A stretch of 64,000 nucleotides of DNA, taken from Pyrenophora tritici-repentis. Lineage: Eukaryota; Ascomycota; Dothideomycetes; Pleosporales; Pleosporaceae. This document shows positions 9,614 through 18,558 of the stretch, piece after piece (positions within the stretch are counted from its first letter, which is position 1; the number at the start of each line of letters is the position of its first letter). A program made the translations under genes and the position numbers. The DNA is taken from the NCBI RefSeq assembly GCF_003171515.1, contig NC_089391.1, forward strand, positions 496,001 to 560,000, given 5' to 3'. The notes under the pieces were generated by a model. That model was given only the letters and a program-made list of their open reading frames with translations. It had not been told where the DNA came from and ran no database searches.

Positions 9614-12600
9614 TTTAGCGCGTAGTTTTCTCCATTTCCTCCAAGCGTCAGTCTTTAGTACGTTACTCACAGGTTCCCATGTCGGTTCAGTATAGTCCAC
9701 CCACTTCACATATGCCTCCTTGATTTCTTTCCCTCCCTGCCTTGTTGTGCGTTCGCCCAGAATACGTTCAACCAGCCATAGCTCGTCTCCATCTACAAGT
9801 ATAGGCCCTGGCTGAGTGTCTCCAACCTTCTGCGATGGGAGAGAGTCGTTAGGCGCGTAGCGAAGCAGGTCTACGTGGAAGACAGGATGGATCTTCCCCG
9901 GAACGTCAAGTTGATAAGAGTGGGAGTTGACCTGCCTCAAGACTTTGTACTTTCCATGCAACCAGTCTAGCTTCTTGGAAGGTCGTGTTGTCTTCACGTT
10001 TCTAAGGTTCAAAAACACCCAGTCTCCCTCCTTGTATTGGGGCGCTGCTGTTCTTGTCTTGTTAGCTTGATGTTGCTGTTTCTCTTGTGTTATCGCGATC
10101 GCAGCTTGGGCCCACTCTGTTGCGTCTTGGAGTCTTTTAAGGAAGCCTTCTGCCAGTGCTTCGCCGTCTCTCTTTGGTCGGTCCTGAATAGTTCGATCCT
10201 CTACCAGCTGAATGGGTTCATTGTGATATCCGTGCATAAAATAGAAGGGGCTTAGGCCAGTAGATGAGGCCTCGCGATTGTTGATTGCTCCCATAACGAT
10301 AGGTAAAAGTGCTAGCCAATTTTCTTGCGTGTAGGTGGCCCAGATTCGAATCATCTTCTCAATCTCTTGGTTCATTCGCTCTGTTGCACCATCGGTTTGC
10401 GGATGATAGGCAGTCGACAGGCGTTGCTCAACGCTGAGGAGTTTACAGAAATGCCTCCAAAGATCGCTGACGAATTGTGGTCCTCTATCGCTCGTAATTG
10501 CCGTTGGAATACCATGAATAGGGTAATGCCGTTCTAAAAGCCGTTGTGCTACTGCTTCTGCCGAGATATCGTGCATGCCTTCCAGTTCAACTCCCTTTGT
10601 CAGCCGATCAGTGACCACCATGCAGTTCGTTGCGTCATCGCGTCCAGATGGCGGCAAGTCCGTAATAAAATCGATTGAAAGTTCTCCCCATATACGTTCT
10701 GGGATCGGTAGCGGTTTAAGGAGGCCCTTCTTTGTCTCTCTCCATATCGTATTCCTCCCGCAAATCTCGCAGTTACGGACAAAGCGTCGCACGTCGCTTG
10801 CTACACCTGACCAGAAGAACTGCCTTGATAAGATTGAGTAGGTAAGATCTCGTCCAGGATGGCCGGTGATATGCGAGTCGTGAATATTTTGAATAATTCG
10901 TGTGCGAAGTGGTTCGCAGTCAGGGATCCATATCCGGTCTCGAAATCGCAACAGGCCTCTCTCGTCCAGGGTGCATTCTGCTATACTCACTGACTTCTCC
11001 TTCTGAAGTTTGGTAGGGAGGTTCCGCTCCTTGTTTGCTACCAGCGTAGTGAGCTCCTGATAAAGCTCATCCTCTTGGCGGCTTCGGTGCCAGAGATTTT
11101 GCATGTCCTGGTCCTCAAACATGCGTATCTCTTCTGTGAAGTCAATCTCCTCGGACGACAGGGACTGGATTTGAACACTCTGCAAGTGCTTGCTCTGGAA
11201 AAGACGGATAAATCGAGACCGTATTCGTTCATCGTCGTAGTTGGCGGGTAGGTCTTGTTCTCGTCGTGACAGGGCGTCAGGTTTTCCCATAGTCTTTCCA
11301 GGTTTCCATTCCAGGGAGAAGTCGAATCGTGAGAGAAACTCTGACCAACGTACTTGTCTTTCAGACAGCTGTCGTTCGCGGTAGAAGTATTGAAGGTTCT
11401 TGTGGTCCGTCAGAACTGTGAACTTCCTAACCATACGTAGTTCAGGAGCCCATGCTTCTAAGCAACGAACAATAGCTAGAAGCTCCTTGTCATGAATTGG
11501 ATAATTGGCCTCTGTTGGTGAGTGCTTCTTTGAGTAGTAGGCAACGGGTTGCCAGTTGTTGTTCTTGTCCTTCTGCAGCAATAGGCCGCCAGTTGCATGT
11601 CCTGAGGAGTCGGCTTCTACCAAGGTGTCCTTCTCTGGATCAAAATGGCCGAGTATTGGTGCTGTAATGAGAAGTTCCTTAATCGTTTCAAATGCTTGAT
11701 TGCAAGCCTCGTCCCAATGAAAAACCATCTCTTTCTTAGTTAGGTTGATAAGCGGTTCAGCAATGTCCGAGAAGTTTGGTATAAAAACTCGGTAAAAGTT
11801 GGCAAAACCAATAAATGCTCGGATAGCCTTAACTGACGTTGGTGTAGCCCATTCGCGGATTGCGATAATCTTTTCAGGATCAACTCGAATGCCCACTTCT
11901 GCTTCCACAATGTACCCGAGGTATTTGACTCGTTTAGTCTCGAACTCGCACTTGTCGATATCAATCTGCAGTCCAGCGTCTATAAGGCGTTGAAGAACCT
12001 TTCCAACCTTCTCTCTGTGATCCTGAAGCGATCCTGACGAGTAGATTAAGATGTCGTCAACGTAGGCTGAAACAAAGTCGTCAAGGTAATCCTGTAGAAC
12101 ACCATTTACGTAGCGTTGAAATGCGGCTGGTGCTCCTGTTAGTCCGAAGGGAGCAACCCGCCATTCGAATAGGCCGTATCTTGTTCGGAAAGCTGTCTTC
12201 CATTCTTCTCCTTTGGCCACACGGATCTTGTGGAAGGCTGCGATAACGTCAAGTTTTGTGAACCATTTAGCTTTAGCTACATTTCTCAGTGTTTCTGTGA
12301 ATAGAGGCAGAGGGTAACGGTCCTTCCTGTTGATGTTGTTCAAGCCTCGGTAGTCAACGCAAAATCGGATGCCCCCTCCTGGCTTTTTGACCATCAGGAC
12401 GGGTGCAGCTGCGGGAGAGTTACTTGCGCGGATAAAATCCTTGTCTAACAGCTCGGTGAGAGTTTTCCTAAGCACTAGTAACTCTTCTCGGCTCATGCCG
12501 TAGAGCGGACCCCATGGAATGGTCTTCTCGTTTCCGTCTTGATCCTTTTCAATCTCAATGTGGAGATCAACGCCTTTACGATGTGGGGGAAGTTTCTCAG

Positions 12601-13231
12601 CTAGGAAATGGTCGAAAGCCTTCAGCCATTGGTGGTACTGGGGTGGGAGCTTCGTCTTTGGATCGGATCGTTTGCGCGGTTTCAAAGCTTTCTCAATGTC
12701 GGCGATGGAAACAGCGAACAGTCCAGTGTCGAGCGCAATACCGTCTCCTTTGTTCTTCCTACGGCTTCTTCTCACCTCCGCCATGAATGCGGAAGCCATC
12801 ACCTGAGTAGCCTTCATTAGTGGTGGCTTGTATGACGCTTTCTTGTGGTTCCATGCGCGGATGTTTGACGCGCCGATATCTAGGCAGCCTTGTTTGGCCG
12901 AAATTGTGACGTCGGCATCTTCTAACCAGGGCTTTCCTAGGATCACGTCGTAAGTTAGGCCAGGTACAACGTAGAAGAAGACGCGTTTCTGCTGGTGGCC
13001 GTCTATGTCTATCGAGGCGTAAGTAACTGTATCTAGGACAGTACTTGGTTCTGCGTTCTTCCCAGCTGCTTCCTCTAGCTGACGCGGGGCTATCTTGATT
13101 GATGGCAGTCTCAGAGATCGAAAGAGTTGTTCATTAATGGCAGAATAGCAAAGGCAACCTGAGTCAACAAGTCCAGTGACAAAGTCAGTTCCATTAAGTC
13201 TAACGTCCAGTACAAAGGGATCGCTATCCAT
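9596..13231 (-). CDS. Gypsy 1 pol (protease, RT, RNase H, integrase, chromodomain)
   Basis: A 1211-codon uninterrupted frame. In order: aspartic protease with Val-Asp-Ser-Gly near residue 22; RT with the AYVDDIL box near residue 390; RNase H with the VEADSSGHA start and HDKELLAI; an integrase HHCC finger (HDSHITGHPG ... CEICG) and D,D,E residues in LSIDFIT, TSDRGPQF and TERMNQE; a C-terminal chromodomain-like segment ending YVKWVDYTEPTWEPVSNV. The last five codons (Gly-Lys-Gly-Gly-Gly) and the stop are the polypurine tract itself. The frame is continuous with gag through one UAG, so pol is probably made by readthrough. The ATG at 13231 lies 16 codons after that stop and could also serve as a start. 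Confidence 0.93.
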   Translation of the reverse strand: MDSDPFVLDVRLNGTDFVTGLVDSGCLCYSAINEQLFRSLRLPSIKIAPRQLEEAAGKNAEPSTVLDTVTYASIDIDGHQQKRVFFYVVPGLTYDVILGKPWLEDADVTISAKQGCLDIGASNIRAWNHKKASYKPPLMKATQVMASAFMAEVRRSRRKNKGDGIALDTGLFAVSIADIEKALKPRKRSDPKTKLPPQYHQWLKAFDHFLAEKLPPHRKGVDLHIEIEKDQDGNEKTIPWGPLYGMSREELLVLRKTLTELLDKDFIRASNSPAAAPVLMVKKPGGGIRFCVDYRGLNNINRKDRYPLPLFTETLRNVAKAKWFTKLDVIAAFHKIRVAKGEEWKTAFRTRYGLFEWRVAPFGLTGAPAAFQRYVNGVLQDYLDDFVSAYVDDILIYSSGSLQDHREKVGKVLQRLIDAGLQIDIDKCEFETKRVKYLGYIVEAEVGIRVDPEKIIAIREWATPTSVKAIRAFIGFANFYRVFIPNFSDIAEPLINLTKKEMVFHWDEACNQAFETIKELLITAPILGHFDPEKDTLVEADSSGHATGGLLLQKDKNNNWQPVAYYSKKHSPTEANYPIHDKELLAIVRCLEAWAPELRMVRKFTVLTDHKNLQYFYRERQLSERQVRWSEFLSRFDFSLEWKPGKTMGKPDALSRREQDLPANYDDERIRSRFIRLFQSKHLQSVQIQSLSSEEIDFTEEIRMFEDQDMQNLWHRSRQEDELYQELTTLVANKERNLPTKLQKEKSVSIAECTLDERGLLRFRDRIWIPDCEPLRTRIIQNIHDSHITGHPGRDLTYSILSRQFFWSGVASDVRRFVRNCEICGRNTIWRETKKGLLKPLPIPERIWGELSIDFITDLPPSGRDDATNCMVVTDRLTKGVELEGMHDISAEAVAQRLLERHYPIHGIPTAITSDRGPQFVSDLWRHFCKLLSVEQRLSTAYHPQTDGATERMNQEIEKMIRIWATYTQENWLALLPIVMGAINNREASSTGLSPFYFMHGYHNEPIQLVEDRTIQDRPKRDGEALAEGFLKRLQDATEWAQAAIAITQEKQQHQANKTRTAAPQYKEGDWVFLNLRNVKTTRPSKKLDWLHGKYKVLRQVNSHSYQLDVPGKIHPVFHVDLLRYAPNDSLPSQKVGDTQPGPILVDGDELWLVERILGERTTRQGGKEIKEAYVKWVDYTEPTWEPVSNVLKTDAWRKWRKLRAKGKGGG

Positions 13232-13279
13232 CTTTTGCTTTCCGGTCTCTTTCCATTCTTTCTGAGCTGCCGCGTGTTC

Positions 13280-13282
13280 CTA
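13280..13282 (-). promoter_or_regulatory. In-frame UAG between Gypsy 1 gag and pol
   Basis: CAA UAG GAA is the only stop in about 1626 otherwise open codons, and it falls exactly at the gag-pol junction. This is the arrangement of gammaretroviral readthrough (UAG followed by G). A chance nonsense mutation is the alternative. Confidence 0.5.
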
Positions 13283-14476
13283 TTGCTCTGCTTCGGAGTC
13301 TTCTGGATCTTCCTCCTCTACAGCTGCCTTGGTGACCACAGTACTCTTTGCTGTCTTGACGCTAACGTGAGTTGGTCGTAGAGCGGCTGCTAACGGGCAT
13401 GTAGCTATTCGGCAATTGTTGCGGCCGCATCGGAGGCAGCGTCGTTCCTGGCGTCGAGCATCGATTTCCTCTTGGTTGACCCATTTTGCTCGTTTTCCAA
13501 TAAGTTCTCGGTCTTCGGGACGCCTAGATGGATATCCATTCATGTTGGTCTTGCCGCGGAGGCCGACAGCGTTCACTTGGGTAGTTGTAGGCTGCGTAGG
13601 TTCCCATTCCATCATGTCTTCAGGGGAAACTGCTGTGAGCGTGGCATTATTTGATTTTGCTGGTGGTTCATAGGTTAGTGCATTTTCAGCAGTTCGGCTA
13701 CCGTAACGGCGGGTTGTTTTCGTCCATTGGCCGAACAACTCCATGTCGTTGCTAAGATCTACACACTTCTGAGCGAACCTTGCGTATGTGCTTGTTTCTG
13801 CTCCTGATGTACCAACAAGCCTATCCTTTACCCTACCACTTAATGCGTTGCGTAAGTAGGATATCTTCGTATGCTCAGGCCAGCTTTCTGCGTCAGCGTT
13901 GGCCATCTCTTTCTCAAACCGTGGATAGAAGGAAATAAACGTCTCGTCGTCCTTCTGGCGTATAGAGTAGAGGTTCTGAATGGCTTTCTCCTTCCGATTT
14001 CGTTCGCCGTAGAGGAGTTCAAGGCGGTCAAGCAGCTTGAAAGGGTTTGGCGATTCTTCTTTAACTTGTATCTCGTAGTATGTTGTAACGTTGGTTTTCG
14101 CTGCCCCATCAAGACGCATGTAGACGTAGCGTAGCTGAGCTTTTAGGCTTCCAATAGCTTGCGCGTCTTCTTCGATCTTGCCCTCCATCTCTAGCTTCCA
14201 TCCTCGCCATTGTGATTTGTTTCCACCAAACGTAGGCGGGTGGGGTAAGCTGTGCCGCGGCTTTGGGGTTATAGGCACAGATGTGTTCGAAGTCTCGGAG
14301 GTTGGCGTTGGATCAGTGGTGGCGTCTGTATTGTGACCAGGCGTTTGAGGTAGCTCGTGCGATGGTGCTTCCAGCCTCTCCATCCTAGTGCTCATGTCTT
14401 CAAGTCTCTGTAGTAGCGACTGTAACAGCTGGTTCGAATCGTTCGTCGTCATGTCAGTATCCCCGGGGGAGCTCAT
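13280..14476 (-). CDS. Gypsy 1 gag
   Basis: 398 codons from an ATG at 14476. The N-terminal part has a helical stretch (LLQSLLQRLEDMSTRMERLE) and the central part a retrotransposon gag capsid-like region (YYEIQVKEESPNPFKLLDRLELLYG region, with FYPRFEKEMA). Near the end is a zinc-knuckle variant, C-x2-C-x4-C-x4-C (CLRCGRNNCRIATC), with Cys where His is usual. It ends in an acidic tail, then TAG at 13280-13282 followed by the same open frame into pol. The codon before the stop is CAA and the one after is GAA. Confidence 0.9.
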   Translation of the reverse strand: MSSPGDTDMTTNDSNQLLQSLLQRLEDMSTRMERLEAPSHELPQTPGHNTDATTDPTPTSETSNTSVPITPKPRHSLPHPPTFGGNKSQWRGWKLEMEGKIEEDAQAIGSLKAQLRYVYMRLDGAAKTNVTTYYEIQVKEESPNPFKLLDRLELLYGERNRKEKAIQNLYSIRQKDDETFISFYPRFEKEMANADAESWPEHTKISYLRNALSGRVKDRLVGTSGAETSTYARFAQKCVDLSNDMELFGQWTKTTRRYGSRTAENALTYEPPAKSNNATLTAVSPEDMMEWEPTQPTTTQVNAVGLRGKTNMNGYPSRRPEDRELIGKRAKWVNQEEIDARRQERRCLRCGRNNCRIATCPLAAALRPTHVSVKTAKSTVVTKAAVEEEDPEDSEAEQ

Positions 14477-14493
14477 TATAGCGGTGCTTTGGT

Positions 14494-14588
14494 TGCTGCG
14501 TGTTCTGCGTGTTCTGCGTATTCTGCGTATTCTGCGTATTCTGCGTGTTCTGCGTGTTCTGCGTGTTCTGCGTATTCTGCGTGTTCTT
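14494..14588 (-). repeat. 9-bp tandem repeat in the Gypsy 1 leader
   Basis: About nine units of ACGCAGAAY (sense) lie between the primer-binding site and the gag ATG. Units differ only at the last base (C or T). Confidence 0.9.
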
Positions 14589-14592
14589 CTTG

Positions 14593-14604
14593 ATCTTGAC
14601 TGTA
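14593..14604 (-). promoter_or_regulatory. Gypsy 1 primer-binding site, probably self-priming
   Basis: The 12 sense bases next to the 5' LTR, TACAGTCAAGAT, are exactly complementary to ATCTTGACTGTA inside the LTR sense strand (plus-strand 14656-14667). Extending the pairing gives 17 of 18. Tf1/sushi-type chromoviruses prime from the 5' end of their own transcript in this way. Confidence 0.65.
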
Positions 14605-14681
14605 TGTGAACGGTCTGTAGGGACTGTATTCCAGCTACCTAGTCCAGATGCTATTTACAGTCAAGATGAAGAAAGAAGGTA
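14605..14681 (-). repeat. Gypsy 1 5' LTR, first part
   Basis: 77 bp matching 9408-9484 of the 3' LTR. It is interrupted by MITE M2 and then Copia 1, with two LTR bases left at 14852-14853. Confidence 0.92.
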
Positions 14682-14843
14682 ACACAGTCCGCAACAATCA
14701 ATTAAGTGGGTCCTAGAAGGTTCAGATTGGATTGATTGATTACCGCTTTAAGCCTAGTAGTTACCTATAGGAGTTTAAGCCCTACCTAGATAGGTAAGTG
14801 GGTCTAGGAGAGTGACCGGATTGAATTGATTGTTGCGGAGTCT
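14682..14843. mobile_element. hAT-type MITE, family M2 (162 bp)
   Basis: Flanked by an exact 8-bp duplication AGAAGGTA (14674-14681 and 14844-14851). Terminal inverted repeats share TCCGCAACAATCAATT with each other, and the core TCCGCAACAATCAAT is shared with family M1, so both may be moved by one hAT transposase. The interior differs from M1. Confidence 0.85.
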
Positions 14844-14853
14844 AGAAGGTAAG

Positions 14854-15017
14854 TGTCAGATATAATGAGATATTGCACAAAAGTGATGGATGTTGATGAT
14901 TGTCTGTATTGTGTTCTGTCTATCGTGTGTCCGCGCTTGTGGCCCTCTTGAGGGGCGCACTGACCCTCTCTACGCTGATTGGTTGCTGCCAACGTCGAGT
15001 AACCCTGCTATCTGACA
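14854..15017 (-). repeat. Copia 1 3' LTR
   Basis: 164 bp. The purine-rich tract next to it (sense AGCTGAGGGGGTG) is the polypurine tract. Confidence 0.93.
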
Positions 15018-15072
15018 CACCCCCTCAGCTTGGAAGCCCTGATTGCAAGCTGCATAAACTGGTTAATCGATC

Positions 15073-18000
15073 CTACATATAGAGGCCTTCCAGATGCTCC
15101 TGCAACTTCTCAAGCTCAGCTTCTTTCAACGGGGATTCTTTGCGTTTAACAAGTCCCAACTGATCAAGGAAACTGGCCCATTTATTGGCTGGCAGTGACT
15201 TGGTGAATCCGTCTGCGATCATGTTGTCAGACGGAACATATTCTACCTTGATCGTCTTTCGGGTAACTTCTTGTCGTAGCCAATGATTGTGTATGTCAAC
15301 GTGCCGAAGCTTTGTTTGCAATTTGGCAACGTCTTCATTTACTAGACGGATTGTCTGGGTATTGTCGCACTTGATTGTGATAATTGGATTGCTTAGGTTT
15401 ACCTGAAGCTCCTTCAACAACCGCGACGTAAAGATTGCCTCCTTAGCAACTTGTGATAGGGCAAGCAGCTCTGCTTCTGTTGTTGATGTTGTCACAGTAT
15501 CTTGCTTACTTGCTCTCCAAGCGATGAGTCCTCCGAACAGCTTAATTGCGTATCCTTGCGAGCTTTTCCTGTCTAGTGTGTTGTCTGCAAATGATGCGTC
15601 ACTTGCTACCTCAAGGCCATCGCCTCTACCGAGTTCGAGGGCTAGGGATTCTGTTTTCTTGAGGTACAGGAGCACACGGTCTGCAGCGTCCTGGTGTTCT
15701 GTACTTGGATTGACTAGGAAGCGAGCAAGTCGTGATGTTGCAAAGGCTATGTCGGGTCTTGTTGTGACTGCAGCGAATAGAAGCGAGCCAATCTTGCGCT
15801 GGTAGCGGTTGATCTCGGACGGCTCTGCTAGGTCACTCCTGGGTCTGAGTTCCATGCCTGACATCGGCGTGTCATGTCTGATGTCTTGTCGGCTTGCTAG
15901 TTGGCTGATTTTGTCTGCGTATGCGGCTTGAGATAGCTGTATGGTCTTCTGCTTGCGATCACGAATGACCTCTACGCCGAGAAACCACTGTAAGTTGTCT
16001 CCTCCCGTACAAGCGTATTTTTCTTGGATCTGGTTGATGGCCTTCATTGCCTCTGATTCTTGCTTTGAATGGTACGCAACGATGATGTCGTCCACATAGA
16101 AGAAGATGATAACTCCGTCTTTGATCATGCAGCATGGCTCCTGTGGTATTTGTTGAAACCCTATCGAAGCAAGAGTTGCAGTGAATTCTTTCTGCCACAG
16201 TAATGGTGAGATCCGGAGCCCATATAGTGCCTTTTGCACTTTAAGTAGAGTGCCAGGCTTCTGATATCCTTTTGGCATCCTCATGTATATTTCTCTGTCG
16301 ATTGTAGCATGCACAAAAGCATTAGTGACGTCGTATTGCTTTAGCTCAAGATCGTATTTGGCGGCGATTGCCATGAGCATTCTGAATGAGCGTCCTGCCA
16401 ATGTTGCTGCGTATGTGTCTTGGGAGGTGATGTTGCGTTGTTGGTCTCCCCTTACCACCAATCTTGCCTTGCATTTGATGAGGCGGTGATGCTTGTCGAG
16501 TTTGTAGGTGTATACCCACATACAGTCTAGGATCTGGTGCCCTGCTCGTTTGACTGGTGATGCTTGGACCTCAGTCCATGACTTCATTTGTTGGTGACTC
16601 CGAAGGTGTGTCTTTTCTGCTTCCTTGAACATGTCGTATAGTGGATGGTCTTCCAGCTTTGAGTATGCTGTTGGGAGTGGCGGTAGCTGGTTACGATAGG
16701 GCTTGATTCCCTTAGATAGCAGTCTCTTCACCTGAGCCTTGTCGATTGGCTTTCCTTCGTGTTGACCAATGTGTCCTGATTCGGTGCCGGCCATGAATGC
16801 GGCTGCCCATGGACTGGTCATTGATGTTGATTGGTTGGACATGTTCGTCATATCCTCGTTGTTCACCTCTCCTTGAACTAGCAAGGCCACAGGTGGAGGA
16901 GTTGGTGGCGGGGTTAGATATGCCTCTACCACCTTCCTTCCTTGGTGGTATCTGGTTTTCTGAGTGCGCGGGCTCTCTTCCTGCGTCGTATCGTCCTCGT
17001 AGAACGTCTCGGTTTCTGGTTGTTGGCTCTGAGTACCTGGGAGTTCGACTGTTCTTACCCAAGTTGCGATTTCCTCTAGGGTGTTGTGCATAAGATTGTC
17101 CATTAGGTCCTCAGTCTTGCCGTTGAAGATTGTGTCTTCGTTAAACACTACGTCGCGAGTGCTGATTACCTTTGCCATGGATGGGATCCAGATGCGGTAG
17201 ATGTTTGTTGACTGATATCCCACAAGATACCCAATCCAGGCTTTTGGGTCCAGCCGTTGCAGCCTTGACTTTCCTCGGTGGGTATCGTCTGTCATTGCAA
17301 AGGCTTTGCACCCATATGCTCTCAGATGAGCTTGGTTTGGTCTTCGGGGTCCGGTGACTATGCCATTTGTGGCAGCTGCGCGCGTGAAGAATATTTCGTA
17401 AGGCGATTTCCACTTGTTTGGATAATTTGGCGTTCGATTGTATAGGTATACCGCCGCTCTGGTTATCTCTGGCCAGAGTTCCCATGGAAGATTCGCATCT
17501 AGTCGAATTGCGCGTGCCTTTTCTTTTATCACACCCCCTGAGCGTTCGGCTCCTCCGTTCTGCGCTTGTGTGTCTGGAGCGGAAGGCTCGAGTCTGATTG
17601 ATAGGGACGTGCACCATTTCTCGACTTCTTGCTTAACTGTGACGATCTCGTTGTCTGTTTCAATGACCTTGACCGTAATGTTGAACTGTTTCTTCATAAA
17701 TTGGATAAAGAGGGCTAATAGGCGAATAATAGAGCGTGCTGGCCTATTGTCTTTGAAGTAGAAATCCCAAACGTATCGGGAGTTTCGGCAAGTTATTAGC
17801 ATCTGACTCTTTTCCTTAGTGAAGCTGTCCGCCTCGTACTCATGGAAGTCGATTGCAATTCTTTCTCCAGGACCTTCGTCATTTAGTCTTAGCGCCCTTC
17901 TTATTTGGCGCTTCGACTTTGATCTGCCGCAGGCGTCACATTGTACTGTGGTGATTCCTTTGATCCTCACCCCCTCAGATTGCTGTATGAGGTGTTCAAT

Positions 18001-18516
18001 AGCGGATGGCCCTGGATGTCCTAGTCGTTTATGCCATAGCATGGCTGTCGCCCTTTGTGGTGATCGCTTGGTTCGATTCATACGCACATGGAAGGCTGAG
18101 TCGAATGGAGTGGTGTCTTCGATAATCCATTGCCCATGGCGTTCCGATAGGATAGCAATAATTGTTCCATCCCATCGTCGCAGGCTTGTTGGATCTTCCC
18201 GATTGTCCCACCATATTCCTTGTCGTCGGAGTAGCCTGAATGATACTAGGCTGCAGAGGAAGTCTGGACACCACGCAACGTTGACAATGTGCAAGGCTTG
18301 TTTGTCCTGAGATCCCTCTGTTGTCAATGTGACAGCTCCGTATCCTCGTATCCAGACTTTGGAACTGCCGGCCCAGATGTAGTCCCCTGGCGTCGACGGG
18401 CGTACGTCTTCAATTCTTGAGAGGTCGTTGCAGATGTGCGTAGTCGAGCCGGAATCCAGGATGAAGGCATCCTTTAATGGATATCCTTGTTGGCTTGCGC
18501 TGAATGCCGCTTTCAT
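15073..18516 (-). CDS. Copia 1 pol (protease, integrase, RT, RNase H)
   Basis: 1147 codons without a stop. In order: protease with ILDSGSTTH near the N-terminus; integrase with the HHCC finger (HKRLGHPG ... CDACG) and catalytic acids in AIDFHEYEAD, IETDNE and GAERSGG; RT with FFYVDDIIVAY; RNase H with VASDASFADN and Glu in TEAELLAL; and the Copia C-terminal motif MIADGFTKSLP. The order PR-IN-RT-RH places it in Copia. It lies in frame with gag through the UGA at 18556-18558; the first in-frame ATG is 18516. Copia 2 is a close relative. Confidence 0.92.
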   Translation of the reverse strand: MKAAFSASQQGYPLKDAFILDSGSTTHICNDLSRIEDVRPSTPGDYIWAGSSKVWIRGYGAVTLTTEGSQDKQALHIVNVAWCPDFLCSLVSFRLLRRQGIWWDNREDPTSLRRWDGTIIAILSERHGQWIIEDTTPFDSAFHVRMNRTKRSPQRATAMLWHKRLGHPGPSAIEHLIQQSEGVRIKGITTVQCDACGRSKSKRQIRRALRLNDEGPGERIAIDFHEYEADSFTKEKSQMLITCRNSRYVWDFYFKDNRPARSIIRLLALFIQFMKKQFNITVKVIETDNEIVTVKQEVEKWCTSLSIRLEPSAPDTQAQNGGAERSGGVIKEKARAIRLDANLPWELWPEITRAAVYLYNRTPNYPNKWKSPYEIFFTRAAATNGIVTGPRRPNQAHLRAYGCKAFAMTDDTHRGKSRLQRLDPKAWIGYLVGYQSTNIYRIWIPSMAKVISTRDVVFNEDTIFNGKTEDLMDNLMHNTLEEIATWVRTVELPGTQSQQPETETFYEDDTTQEESPRTQKTRYHQGRKVVEAYLTPPPTPPPVALLVQGEVNNEDMTNMSNQSTSMTSPWAAAFMAGTESGHIGQHEGKPIDKAQVKRLLSKGIKPYRNQLPPLPTAYSKLEDHPLYDMFKEAEKTHLRSHQQMKSWTEVQASPVKRAGHQILDCMWVYTYKLDKHHRLIKCKARLVVRGDQQRNITSQDTYAATLAGRSFRMLMAIAAKYDLELKQYDVTNAFVHATIDREIYMRMPKGYQKPGTLLKVQKALYGLRISPLLWQKEFTATLASIGFQQIPQEPCCMIKDGVIIFFYVDDIIVAYHSKQESEAMKAINQIQEKYACTGGDNLQWFLGVEVIRDRKQKTIQLSQAAYADKISQLASRQDIRHDTPMSGMELRPRSDLAEPSEINRYQRKIGSLLFAAVTTRPDIAFATSRLARFLVNPSTEHQDAADRVLLYLKKTESLALELGRGDGLEVASDASFADNTLDRKSSQGYAIKLFGGLIAWRASKQDTVTTSTTEAELLALSQVAKEAIFTSRLLKELQVNLSNPIITIKCDNTQTIRLVNEDVAKLQTKLRHVDIHNHWLRQEVTRKTIKVEYVPSDNMIADGFTKSLPANKWASFLDQLGLVKRKESPLKEAELEKLQEHLEGLYM

Positions 18517-18538
18517 CGTGCCCTCATCAATTCTTGAG

Positions 18539-18558
18539 ATTTCGCGTCCATCTAGTCA
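18539..18558 (-). promoter_or_regulatory. Copia 1 gag-pol junction, UGA CUA readthrough context
   Basis: Sense sequence GAA UGA CUA GAU GGA CGC GAA AUC. The frame continues into pol. UGA CUA G is the best-known leaky stop context in eukaryotes. Copia 2 has UGA CUG at the same place with the same following residues Leu-x-Gly-Arg-Glu-Ile. Confidence 0.65.
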
